Below, in pieces: positions 1 to 7,191 of a DNA stretch of 31,792 bases. The notes under the pieces were generated by a model. The model had not been told where the DNA came from. It saw only the letters and a program-made list of their open reading frames with translations, and did not search any database. The DNA is taken from NCBI GenBank assembly GCA_028822955.1, contig JAPKCL010000003.1, positions 1 to 31,792 of the forward strand, read 5' to 3'. The position numbers were made by a program, and so were the translations under genes. This stretch comes from Candidatus Poseidoniaceae archaeon (lineage in GTDB: Archaea > Thermoplasmatota > Poseidoniia > Poseidoniales > Poseidoniaceae). Position 1 is the first letter of the stretch, and the number at the start of each line of letters is the position of its first letter.

Positions 1-1418
1 GGTGTAGTCGTCACTTCAATTCCGACACCAGCATCTTGCAAACGCTGTACAAAGGCTTCATCGGCAACATGATGGAGAGTATGACCGATCACTTCACCGC
101 CCGTTTTTGAAGCAAGAAGGACGGCTGTCATGAATAAGCGATGGTCGTCAAAGGTCGGTACAGGCTGTTGCGGCATGATTGGTTTTTGGCTACCTTTGAC
201 CTCAATTCCATCAGCAAGAAGAGTCGCTTCAATTCCAAAATAACTGAGAACCTCAACTGTTCGAGATAAACGGTTACTCTCTTTGTGAACCGCATGGGCT
301 GCACCAATGATTTTCCCTCCACATCCAAGTGAAAGCAATGCAGCAAGAGGAGGTAAGATATCGTTTGAGTCAGTAACATCAAGCGTAACTGGAACCTTTG
401 AACTCACACCTAATAAAATATCATCATCCCACTTTATGCCACACTCTATAGCAGAGTCAAAGAGAATCTCATGGCCAATTGCCTGTTCAGAACCGGGCCA
501 TCCATGCAATTCGATTTCGGCATCAAGGCAATGTGTTGCTAAGAAAGCAAACGAAGTCATTGAAGCATCGCCTGGTACCGTATAGGCCTCTTCAAGTGAT
601 GGAGTCCAAGGTGAAAGCAGACATTGGGCGCCGTTTAATTCAACTTTACCACCGGTGAGTTGAATCATTTCCGCCGTTAATTTAGAATGTCGATTGGAGA
701 CGCCTTTTCCTTGAAGTTTGAGTTCAACGTCCATTGGAAGTGATGCTGATGCCAACATCCATGACGAAAGAGGTTGACTCGAACGACTAATGTCCAGTTC
801 AATGCCTTGAGCGAGTTGCTCTTCTTTCCAAGGACCGCTAAGGATAACCGGTAATCGTTCTTTTCCTTGACCAATGGAAACCTCAACTCCGGCCTGTTTG
901 AGCGAATCCCATAGTGCTTCAGAATCTCTTTGGCGTAGTGAAAGGTCTCCATCGAGCATAATTGGCCCTTCCATACGGGCGGCAATACCGGCCAAGAACC
1001 GAAGGGCAGTGCCCGAATTAGCGGCATTGAGAACACTGGCAGGACGCTTGAAACCGAGTGGCCCTACGCCACTGAGTACCCAACGTACTGAATCCGGATG
1101 TGGGCCAAGGTCGATTGGATTTATTTGGTGTAGGAGTTGGCCTTCTCGGTCATAATCTGCAAAATGAACGCCCATTTGGGCCAGGCTACAACGCATTGCA
1201 CGCACATCATCACCAGCGGAGGCGACGTTTTCGAGGGTGACTTTTTGTTGCGTTTGAGAAAACAAAGCAAGTGCCCGAATGAGGTGACTCTTCGAAGGAG
1301 GTAATTGCCATTGAATCCGGGTTGATTCGGACCTCGGCGTGATACGGAGAATACGGAGGTCATTACGGCGGTGATCTTTGCCAGATGAGGTCCAGCGCTT
1401 CACCCAGCCTCTCGCCAT
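1..1418 (-). CDS. aroA: 3-phosphoshikimate 1-carboxyvinyltransferase (EPSP synthase), 3' end missing
   Basis: This enzyme transfers the enolpyruvyl group of PEP to shikimate 3-phosphate, the sixth step of the cytosolic shikimate pathway. The frame reads without a stop from the ATG at 1418 to the window edge (472 codons). Visible family motifs are LPPSKSHLIRAL (about residues 39-50, with the substrate-binding Lys43 and Arg48), the PEP-site NSGTALR (134-140) and FDDHRLFM (423-430, the conserved DHR). The Gly of NSGT is kept, as in glyphosate-sensitive enzymes. The N-terminus is some 20 residues longer than in the E. coli protein. No ATG, GTG or TTG lies between residue 6 and the first motif, so the start is the ATG at 1418 or the GTG at 1403. 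The gene is divergent from moaA. Only the last few residues appear to be missing. The family call is firm; the start is less so. Confidence 0.93.
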   Translation of the reverse strand, partial: MARGWVKRWTSSGKDHRRNDLRILRITPRSESTRIQWQLPPSKSHLIRALALFSQTQQKVTLENVASAGDDVRAMRCSLAQMGVHFADYDREGQLLHQINPIDLGPHPDSVRWVLSGVGPLGFKRPASVLNAANSGTALRFLAGIAARMEGPIMLDGDLSLRQRDSEALWDSLKQAGVEVSIGQGKERLPVILSGPWKEEQLAQGIELDISRSSQPLSSWMLASASLPMDVELKLQGKGVSNRHSKLTAEMIQLTGGKVELNGAQCLLSPWTPSLEEAYTVPGDASMTSFAFLATHCLDAEIELHGWPGSEQAIGHEILFDSAIECGIKWDDDILLGVSSKVPVTLDVTDSNDILPPLAALLSLGCGGKIIGAAHAVHKESNRLSRTVEVLSYFGIEATLLADGIEVKGSQKPIMPQQPVPTFDDHRLFMTAVLLASKTGGEVIGHTLHHVADEAFVQRLQDAGVGIEVTTT

Positions 1419-1492
1419 GGCTGTCCCAGACTCCAAGCACCCATCAACCCTTGCAACACAGAATAAAAAGCCGAAGCCGCATAGCCTGTACG
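1419..1492. promoter_or_regulatory. Divergent aroA/moaA intergenic region with TATA-like box
   Basis: These 74 bases separate two divergent starts. An A-rich element, AATAAAAAG at 1462-1470, lies about 27 bases before the moaA ATG. That is the usual spacing of an archaeal TATA box from a transcription start, and no Shine-Dalgarno sequence precedes moaA. A leaderless moaA transcript is therefore likely. A GGAG about 12 bases before the aroA ATG may serve that gene. These assignments are inferred from motif and spacing only. Confidence 0.4.
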
Positions 1493-2497
1493 ATGCAGTT
1501 GCAGGATTCACTCGGTCGCCCATTGAGGGACCTTCGAATCTCTATTACAGACCGATGCAATTTCCGTTGCACATATTGTATGCCAAGAGAAAACTTTGGC
1601 CCAGAGCATGACTTTTTGGCAAAAGAAGAAATCTTGAGCTATGAAGAAATGGCAAGTGTAGTTGCTTCGTTACTCCCTTTGGGACTTGCAAAAGTTAGAA
1701 TCACTGGTGGAGAGCCACTTCTACGAAGGGATTTGCCTGTGCTCATCGCTATGCTAAGAGACCTTGATTCTGAACTTGACATTGCACTCACAACCAATGC
1801 TGTGCTGCTCGAAAGGCATGCAGAAGCACTGTTGAAGAGTGGACTTAATCGGATTACTGTGAGTCTTGATGCAGTGGAAACCGATTTATTTCAAGCCATC
1901 ACTGACAGCAAAAATACGCCGGAAGAAATTTTCAAAGGCATCGAGAAAGCACAACAGATTGGACTTCCTGTCAAAGTTAATTGCGTCATTAAGAAAGGCG
2001 TGAATGATTCTCAAATTGTTCCGTTGACTCAAGCCTGTATAGAGCGCAACATTACCGTTCGGTTCATTGAATTCATGGATGTTGGAACTACAAATAATTG
2101 GAACTTGGATTCTGTGATGAGTGGAGATGAAATGAGAGGAGTATTGCGTGACCATTTTGGACCACTTGAACCAAAAAAATCAGCACATCCATCTGATGTA
2201 GCTCGATTATGGCATTTACCCGATGGTTCAAAGGTTGGGTTTATTGAATCAGTTTCGAAACCTTTCTGCGGAGATTGCTCTCGCGCTCGGCTTTCTGCCC
2301 ATGGTTCAATCTATACATGCTTATTTTCCGAAAAGGGATTTGACTTACGTGGAGTCCTTCGGTTTGGTGCTGAAAAAGAAGAGATTGCCACAATAATTCG
2401 TGAGATTTGGACGCATCGAGAGAACCGATATTCGGAATTAAGAACTCAACTCAAAGAAAAAAGACAACCCGTAGAAATGTCTTTCATCGGGGGCTAA
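1493..2497 (+). CDS. moaA: GTP 3',8-cyclase MoaA (molybdopterin cofactor biosynthesis, radical SAM)
   Basis: MoaA rearranges GTP into 3',8-cyclo-GTP, the first step of molybdopterin synthesis, using two iron-sulfur clusters and S-adenosylmethionine. The 334-residue protein has the usual family length. It shows the radical-SAM cysteines C22-x3-C26-x2-C29 in DRCNFRCTYCMP, the SAM-binding GGEP at 72-75, and the second cluster C259-x2-C262-x13-C276 in the C-terminal half. It ends in the GG pair typical of MoaA, whose tail reaches into the active site. The frame is open upstream to 1385, but that part would run into the aroA coding sequence on the other strand. The ATG at 1493 gives an N-terminus that matches the family. 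The stop codon directly touches the stop of the convergent pilin-like gene. No other molybdopterin gene is in the window. Confidence 0.95.
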   Translation: MQLQDSLGRPLRDLRISITDRCNFRCTYCMPRENFGPEHDFLAKEEILSYEEMASVVASLLPLGLAKVRITGGEPLLRRDLPVLIAMLRDLDSELDIALTTNAVLLERHAEALLKSGLNRITVSLDAVETDLFQAITDSKNTPEEIFKGIEKAQQIGLPVKVNCVIKKGVNDSQIVPLTQACIERNITVRFIEFMDVGTTNNWNLDSVMSGDEMRGVLRDHFGPLEPKKSAHPSDVARLWHLPDGSKVGFIESVSKPFCGDCSRARLSAHGSIYTCLFSEKGFDLRGVLRFGAEKEEIATIIREIWTHRENRYSELRTQLKEKRQPVEMSFIGG

Positions 2498-2995
2498 CTA
2501 AGTTTCAATCGGTGGTAGAATAACGTCCACCATGACTGAGTTTGTTGATAAGTCAACGAGTTTGAATCGCCAGGTGCCAGAATCAGAGCCTACGGTTGTC
2601 GAATCAATGACAAAATAATCACCTTGACTCACTGAATATCCGGCATCACGATCATGGAACGAAACATTGGCTCCAATAAGCCCGTAAACACCTGGGTCAC
2701 TGACTTTACCTCGTATGGGATTGCCGTCATCGAGATTCTCCGGAGAGAGGTCATATTGAATCTTAGCCGGGTCAATTGTTTGGTCAAGAGTCGTCATACG
2801 AATAACATGGAAACCGTTTGATAATCCACGAACGCTCACGGTTGCCTGCGCTGGTGGTTTCTCTGCAGTGGTAAGTGCTCCTTGCATCAAAACAAAGACC
2901 ATGCTGGAAAGCATAACGGTAATTGCAAGTAGCAATACGGTAGCGATAACAGGGCTGACTGCCGTATTGTCAGACGACCTCCGCACGTTGCGCAT
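2498..2995 (-). CDS. Archaeal type IV pilin-like protein (DUF1628/Arch_pilin type)
   Basis: This is a 165-residue protein with a short charged N-terminus (MRNVRRSSDN) followed at once by AVSPVIATVLLLAITV (residues 12-27), the signature of euryarchaeal pilins and pilin-like proteins. One membrane helix spans about 13-37; the rest is a beta-rich exported domain. Such proteins are cut by a prepilin peptidase just before the hydrophobic stretch and assemble into pili or surface structures. The frame is open upstream to 3082, where it would overlap the reductase gene by 13 bases. The ATG at 2995 gives the short class-III leader expected of this family, so I chose it. It lies 74 bases after the reductase gene on the same strand. 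It could supply filament subunits to the motor genes at 9-11.5 kb, but nothing in the sequence proves that. Confidence is high for the family and low for the partner. Confidence 0.82.
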   Translation of the reverse strand: MRNVRRSSDNTAVSPVIATVLLLAITVMLSSMVFVLMQGALTTAEKPPAQATVSVRGLSNGFHVIRMTTLDQTIDPAKIQYDLSPENLDDGNPIRGKVSDPGVYGLIGANVSFHDRDAGYSVSQGDYFVIDSTTVGSDSGTWRFKLVDLSTNSVMVDVILPPIET

Positions 2996-3069
2996 GAAAC
3001 CAGTGAACGAACGATAGGACTTGAAACAACCGTTTCTAAAGAAGGTGTGAACACCTCTTTGGTGTTGGT

Positions 3070-4227
3070 TCAGAAAAGCCACATCGGCTTATCGCACTCC
3101 ATGGCCCGTTTGATTCCACCAATTGGACCTAGAATTCTCAATAATGATTCAGTAACAAAGTCTCCTTTGAAAAACGCATAACCCATGTTCTTGGAACGAA
3201 GCGAATTCTTCAATGCCCTTCCCATCGATGAGCGAACTCGAGTTTCGTACATGGTCAAAGGTGTTCCATCACGAAGGTGATCGAGAATTGTTTCGGCTGC
3301 GAAGCATCCAGAGATGATGGCTTGTGAAATACCGCCACCGTTACTTGGCATAACCAGGCCAGCCGCATCACCAATGGCCAATGTCGTACCATCAACCATC
3401 GTCTTAACAGGGCCACCCATTGGAATCCAACCGCCACCCCAGGAAAGGATTTCAAAGCCTAAGGAATCACAGAATTCTGTCAGATGTACTTTCAAATTAC
3501 CCTCTAAGTAACCCGCACGAACTCCCAGACCAACATTGGCTGTATCAGGGCCCTTTGGGATAATCCAAGCATAGCCAGAAGGGGCTACTGAACCCAAAAA
3601 TACATCAAATGTTTCAGGCACTTTGCCTTGTACTTGAGCATACACTGTTGGGACTTGGTCTTGAGGTCTATAGCGCTGATCTGTGCCATGACGCAATCGA
3701 GCAACATGTGCCAGTGAGCCACTTGCATCAATCAAAAAGTCGAATGAATAACGTCCATGGCTGGTAATCAAAAGGTCTCGGTCAAGTTTTGTTTGATGTT
3801 GAATTCGAGTCATTGCTTCACCGGTGTGGACCTCAGCGCCAGCATGAATTGCTTTATCACAAAGGAATCCATCAAAGTGTAAACGATGACCTGCGAACGC
3901 ATCTAAATCAAAATGATAGGCTTTTCCGGAAGGAAGGAAAACCCGCATATTATCGAGATCATGAAGTTTCAAACGTTCAGGGAATTCAAAATAATCTTTC
4001 AACCATTGATGGTCATCGAGATCTGAAAAAGTACCAATCACTTCACCCCAATTCGGAATACATTCGCCACACTGAGCAGGGTTGCCGATAATTTCACGCC
4101 GTTCTATGACCAAGACATCGATTCCATCTTCGGCAAGTCGTTGCGCACATGCAGAGCCTGCAGGCCCAGCACCAATGACAATTACTTGACGATGTTCGAC
4201 TTCTTTCCGGGCCATAGAATCCCTCAC
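3070..4227 (-). CDS. Geranylgeranyl reductase family FAD enzyme (archaeal lipid saturation)
   Basis: This is a 385-residue flavoprotein of the geranylgeranyl reductase family, which saturates the isoprenoid chains of archaeal diether and tetraether lipids at the membrane. The FAD-binding Rossmann motif GAGPAG is at 19-24, followed by the ribose-binding acidic residue in VIERRE (40-45). The family's substrate-pocket stretch PSGYAWIIPKG is mid-protein, and the second FAD motif GDAAGLVMPSNGGG is at 286-299. The cysteine-rich segment NPAQCGECIPN near residue 50 also fits the archaeal group. The ATG at 4227 overlaps the end of the polyprenyl synthase gene by 4 bases (ATGA), which suggests translational coupling. 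A second ATG at 4215 is possible. Being coupled to a polyprenyl synthase supports a lipid rather than a chlorophyll or quinone role. Confidence 0.9.
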   Translation of the reverse strand: MRDSMARKEVEHRQVIVIGAGPAGSACAQRLAEDGIDVLVIERREIIGNPAQCGECIPNWGEVIGTFSDLDDHQWLKDYFEFPERLKLHDLDNMRVFLPSGKAYHFDLDAFAGHRLHFDGFLCDKAIHAGAEVHTGEAMTRIQHQTKLDRDLLITSHGRYSFDFLIDASGSLAHVARLRHGTDQRYRPQDQVPTVYAQVQGKVPETFDVFLGSVAPSGYAWIIPKGPDTANVGLGVRAGYLEGNLKVHLTEFCDSLGFEILSWGGGWIPMGGPVKTMVDGTTLAIGDAAGLVMPSNGGGISQAIISGCFAAETILDHLRDGTPLTMYETRVRSSMGRALKNSLRSKNMGYAFFKGDFVTESLLRILGPIGGIKRAMECDKPMWLF

Positions 4228-5207
4228 ACATGCCGACGCATGACATAATCGGTGACATAGAGCATTAGTGATTTAGCATCACTATCTGGAAAGATATCAA
4301 GTTCGACGATTGCTCGTTCTAGATGTGTTCGAACTAAGATTTCCGCATAATGCAAACTGTCTGAATAGTTGAGCAATGCCATCAATTCATCGAAAGAGTC
4401 ATCGGTAAAATTTTCGATGATGTGAGCTAAACGCTGACGTTCTTTACCGTGAGAGAGTGTTAGTGCGTGAATTAATGGTAATGTCATCTTACCTTCGATA
4501 ACGTCTGCACCTCTCGGTTTACCCATGCGCTCATCGCCTCGTAAGTCAAGTAAATCATCTACCAGTTGGAAAGCGATACCAAGTTCCATTCCAAAACGCT
4601 TGAGCGAAGATGCTTGATGTTCAGAGAGTCCAGCAACTAAGCCCGCCGCATGACATCCAGCAGCAAAGGGTCCTGCGGTTTTCCCTCGGACAATGTTGAG
4701 ATAGTCTTCGGGAGAAGTCGTAAGGTCGAGAACATGGTCAAGTTGTTCGAATTCTGCGACTGCGAGTTCTGCACAATACTGGGCAAGAATGCGAACAATA
4801 ACCTCGTCATATCTTCCACCGAGCGCGAAACCTTGTGAAAACAACCAATCTCCGGCAATAACTGCCTTAGGAAGACCGACACGTGAATGAATGGTTTCGA
4901 TTCCGCGTCGGTGTGATGCTTCATCATTGATGTCATCATGAACAAGAGTGGCAGTATGAATCATTTCCGAAGCGAGAGCAAGCGGCATAATTTCACCAAT
5001 GTCAGTGCCTCCAGCGATTTCATGTGCCAGTAAAATCAACAGAGGACGAAGACGTTTACCTCCAGCGAGGAGTACTGTGCCACAGAGTTCTGCAACTTGC
5101 CCTGAACCATTTTTGATTTCGTTTTCGATTAATGATTCAAGCTCAGCGTCAACCAAAAGCCTCATCGATTCGAGGCGGTCACTGGCTTCTAACTCAACAC
5201 TCGCCAC
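4224..5207 (-). CDS. Polyprenyl diphosphate synthase (GGPP-type trans-prenyltransferase)
   Basis: This 327-residue enzyme condenses isopentenyl diphosphate onto allylic diphosphates, probably to make geranylgeranyl or longer chains for archaeal lipids. It has GGKRLRP (49-55), the first aspartate-rich motif DDIND (91-95), a lysine in GKTAGP (175-180), and the second aspartate-rich motif DDLLD (217-221) in FQLVDDLLD. The residues before the first motif (MIHTATLVH) are small and lack a bulky aromatic stop, so the product is C20 or longer; octaprenyl-type synthases look similar here. The start is a GTG preceded three bases away by AGGAGG, a strong ribosome binding site. It is the first gene of a run with the geranylgeranyl reductase. 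The family is certain; the chain length is not. Confidence 0.92.
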   Translation of the reverse strand: MASVELEASDRLESMRLLVDAELESLIENEIKNGSGQVAELCGTVLLAGGKRLRPLLILLAHEIAGGTDIGEIMPLALASEMIHTATLVHDDINDEASHRRGIETIHSRVGLPKAVIAGDWLFSQGFALGGRYDEVIVRILAQYCAELAVAEFEQLDHVLDLTTSPEDYLNIVRGKTAGPFAAGCHAAGLVAGLSEHQASSLKRFGMELGIAFQLVDDLLDLRGDERMGKPRGADVIEGKMTLPLIHALTLSHGKERQRLAHIIENFTDDSFDELMALLNYSDSLHYAEILVRTHLERAIVELDIFPDSDAKSLMLYVTDYVMRRHV

Positions 5208-5210
5208 AAA

Positions 5211-5216
5211 CCTCCT
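5211..5216 (-). promoter_or_regulatory. Ribosome binding site of the polyprenyl synthase gene
   Basis: AGGAGG on the minus strand lies three bases before the GTG at 5207. It supports a GTG start where no ATG is available. Confidence 0.75.
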
Positions 5217-5260
5217 ACAGGGGTGTCCTTCTTAACCCGTAGTCTCCGGCCTTGTAATGT

Positions 5261-5274
5261 GAGGATTCATCCTC
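5261..5274. promoter_or_regulatory. Perfect inverted repeat, candidate operator
   Basis: GAGGATTCATCCTC is two 6-base arms (GAGGAT and ATCCTC) that are exact reverse complements around a TC centre. It sits inside the 78-base divergent region between the polyprenyl synthase and HemC-like genes, just upstream of the HemC-like ribosome binding site. The symmetry and position fit a binding site for a dimeric regulator acting on both genes. That function is inference; I did not notice a second copy in the window. Confidence 0.35.
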
Positions 5275-5277
5275 GCC

Positions 5278-5285
5278 GAGGTGAT
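5278..5285 (+). promoter_or_regulatory. Ribosome binding site that sets the HemC-like start
   Basis: GAGGTGAT closely matches the complement of an archaeal 16S rRNA 3' end. It ends directly before GTG 5286; the GAGG core is 4 bases from that GTG and 7 from a TTG at 5289. It argues against the upstream GTG codons at 5223 and 5259. Confidence 0.6.
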
Positions 5286-6473
5286 GTGTTGTCAGAAAAG
5301 GTTCGACTTGAAGTCCTAACCACTGCATCACGACGTGATGGTGTGCGTCTTCAAATAGAGCGAACTATCGAACAAAACCGCAACAACTTTGATTTCAAGT
5401 TGCGGGAACTTCCTCACATTGAATCTGCAGTAACTGCACTCCAAAAGGGCACTGGCGACCTTGTTGCAATGAGTGCATTGGATTGGCGAAACCTCGATGT
5501 TGAGGGTTTGGCAATCGTCGGAATCCTACCTCGCCGGGAGCCAACTTGGGTCCTCGTTTCAAACGATAAACCAGAGTATTTGTGTTCAAAGGCAGTTGTC
5601 GTGTGTGATAATGAATTGCTGCGACGACAAATGCGTCGCCTCCGTAGCGACCTCATCATACTGACCAGTGAGCAATTTGCAGAACGTATCGGGAAACTTG
5701 ATGCATTCCTTAATCTGGATGAAGAAGATTGTATTCATTGGATTGAAGAATGTCGCCAAGATAAATTATTGGAAGGTTTTGTCGTTTCACGTGGTGAACA
5801 CTCAGCATTGAGATTCAAATCACGCCGCCATACACTTGGACTGCAACGTGAAAACCCTGAGCGAACACATTTCGTACCTCCACCGTTGCATGGGTTCACA
5901 CTCCTTGTCAGCCGTACTGGATTCCCAAGTGCAACAGTTCTCCCAATGTTTGATCCAAGTGCATACCTGGCTCATCGAATTGAAGCAGCACTGCTTGATT
6001 CACTACCGAAAGAAATTCATTCACTTGTTGGAATATTTGTTGAACAACGAAAGTTTAAGACAATTCTGAAAGAAGCACAACGCTCAAATGATGACTTTAC
6101 CAATGGTTCGTTCCTTGACTCAAATCATGCTCAAGGAAAGGTGAGAGGAAAGAATTTGGTTGGAAGTGAGAAATGGGAACGCTCAGTTCCAAAGAAAGGC
6201 ATGTCAACAAGCCCACGATTAGAAATTAAAGTTGAAACATTGAATCACGCTGGAACAGTGACTGCGAGTGCAGAACGTATCTCCACACTTGAGGAAAGCC
6301 ACATGAGCATGGTGAATGTCCTTAAGGAATTCATGAATTTACTCGAAACTATGCAAATCGACCATGAAGAAATGGTTCGTAAATTCCCGGGTCTGCCCGA
6401 GGAATACAGTCTTGCCCGACCCCCACTGATGGATCTGCATTCTGTTCAAGCTTCTTCATCAGAAGAAGAATGA
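5286..6473 (+). CDS. HemC-like (porphobilinogen deaminase fold) protein lacking the cofactor cysteine
   Basis: This is a 395-residue protein. The first 270 residues follow the order of porphobilinogen deaminase (HemC): a start KVRLEVLTTASRRDG like the LRIATRxSPLA strand, then GDLVAMSALDW (58-68) in place of ADIAVHSMKDVP, then GILPRREPTWVLVSN, then LLRRQMRRLRSDL (111-123) in place of SLRRQxQL, and ERIGKLDA in place of TRLSKLD. The catalytic aspartate position (Asp66) and the RRQ arginines appear kept, but the preceding lysine and the RGN loop are lost. The C-terminal domain has no cysteine at all, so the dipyrromethane cofactor could not attach. A tail of about 125 residues, partly coiled-coil and ending in SSSEEE, is absent from HemC. 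I infer a repurposed tetrapyrrole-binding or structural protein. The alignment was made by eye and needs a profile search. The start rests on the binding site at 5278-5285. Confidence 0.5.
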   Translation: MLSEKVRLEVLTTASRRDGVRLQIERTIEQNRNNFDFKLRELPHIESAVTALQKGTGDLVAMSALDWRNLDVEGLAIVGILPRREPTWVLVSNDKPEYLCSKAVVVCDNELLRRQMRRLRSDLIILTSEQFAERIGKLDAFLNLDEEDCIHWIEECRQDKLLEGFVVSRGEHSALRFKSRRHTLGLQRENPERTHFVPPPLHGFTLLVSRTGFPSATVLPMFDPSAYLAHRIEAALLDSLPKEIHSLVGIFVEQRKFKTILKEAQRSNDDFTNGSFLDSNHAQGKVRGKNLVGSEKWERSVPKKGMSTSPRLEIKVETLNHAGTVTASAERISTLEESHMSMVNVLKEFMNLLETMQIDHEEMVRKFPGLPEEYSLARPPLMDLHSVQASSSEEE

Positions 6474-7030
6474 ACTGGTATTTCTACCAAAGCCTCGTAT
6501 CCTTGTTTGGAAATGAACTGTTCAAGGTCACTGAGTTCAGCAGGTTCATGATCATCACATAATTCATGTATTGATTCATCGATTTCACGGCCATTGCGCT
6601 CCCATGTCCCTGCAGAACGTTGAAGGTCCGAAGCAAACTTTTCGACAATTTCAATGGCATTCAAATGTGGATTAAGTACAGATTTGAGAGATTCGACAAT
6701 GTTGTCGTTAGCCTCTCGAAGGCGAAATATGCGATCAGATAAATCGACCAAGAATTCACGTAACTGATTCACTTCATTTGAACGTGTGAAGCGATGTTGA
6801 GCACGCTCGAGGTCCTTTCGCATCACCCCAATCCCTGCAATGATGGCTAACTTTCCTTTCGTAGCCTCCAGAATTGCTTCTTCAGCATCACTAATTCGTG
6901 ACTGAAGTATTTCTTCAAATGCCGTGTACTGATTTTTCAAATCAATCCACACGAGTTCGCGGAGGGATTCGACCAGCGTATCGGCTTCCTTAAGTGCGGC
7001 TTTAGTAGCCTTCACTGTTCTTGCCATCAT
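6446..7030 (-). CDS. Coiled-coil protein of unknown function
   Basis: This 194-residue protein is almost entirely charged helix with heptad-like spacing of Leu, Ile and Val, for example between residues 10-60 and 85-135. It has no signal peptide, no membrane segment and no motif I can name. It ends in the acidic tail HSSSDEEA. Its last 28 bases overlap the 3' end of the convergent HemC-like gene. Start codons ATG 7030 and ATG 7027 are adjacent; GGTGA at 7034-7038 lies three bases before the first. The length and helix content recall archaeal structural or adaptor coiled-coil proteins, but I do not recognise the family. It may work with the HemC-like protein, whose tail is also helical and acidic; this rests on position and tail likeness only. 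Confidence 0.75.
   Translation of the reverse strand: MMARTVKATKAALKEADTLVESLRELVWIDLKNQYTAFEEILQSRISDAEEAILEATKGKLAIIAGIGVMRKDLERAQHRFTRSNEVNQLREFLVDLSDRIFRLREANDNIVESLKSVLNPHLNAIEIVEKFASDLQRSAGTWERNGREIDESIHELCDDHEPAELSDLEQFISKQGYEALVEIPVHSSSDEEA
6451..6468. terminator. Inverted repeat in overlapping 3' ends, possible bidirectional terminator
   Basis: CTTCTTC (6451-6457) and GAAGAAG (6462-6468) form a perfect 7-pair stem around ATCA. It lies inside the overlap of two convergent genes and codes for an acidic Ser/Glu tail on both strands. There is no U-run after it, so a terminator role is only a possibility. Confidence 0.3.
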
Positions 7031-7191
7031 TACTCACCAGTGACTCATAGTCTTCAAACCATTGCCAGTAAATCTACAGATTACATGTATATGGAGAGGT
7101 GTAAACAGTCGAAGAACTGCCCTTTTTATCATCTCCACACAGCGAAGACACATATACCCCTTTGAACCGAAAGTCAACGGTAGGTGAGACT
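7031..7191. promoter_or_regulatory. Divergent intergenic region with candidate TATA boxes
   Basis: These 161 bases lie between the coiled-coil and SAP-repeat genes. An AT-rich element around 7085-7092 (ATGTATAT) is placed to serve the minus-strand gene. TTTTTATC near 7123-7130 or CATATA at 7151-7156 could serve the plus-strand gene. GGTGA at 7183-7187 is the plus-strand ribosome binding site. Apart from a 24-codon open frame from 7085 with no support, I see no gene here. Confidence 0.35.

Noticed and set aside
1385..1492. Longer moaA start at 1385
   Set aside because: It would overlap the start of aroA on the opposite strand and add 36 residues not seen in the family. The ATG at 1493 fits length and motif spacing.
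2996..3082. Longer start for the pilin-like protein at 3082
   Set aside because: It would put about 40 residues before the AVSPVI segment, far more than the short leader of archaeal prepilins, and would overlap the reductase gene.
7085..7165. A small open frame with Cys and His residues in the intergenic region
   Set aside because: It has only 24 codons, no ribosome binding site, and overlaps promoter elements and the start region of the SAP gene. It looks like chance.
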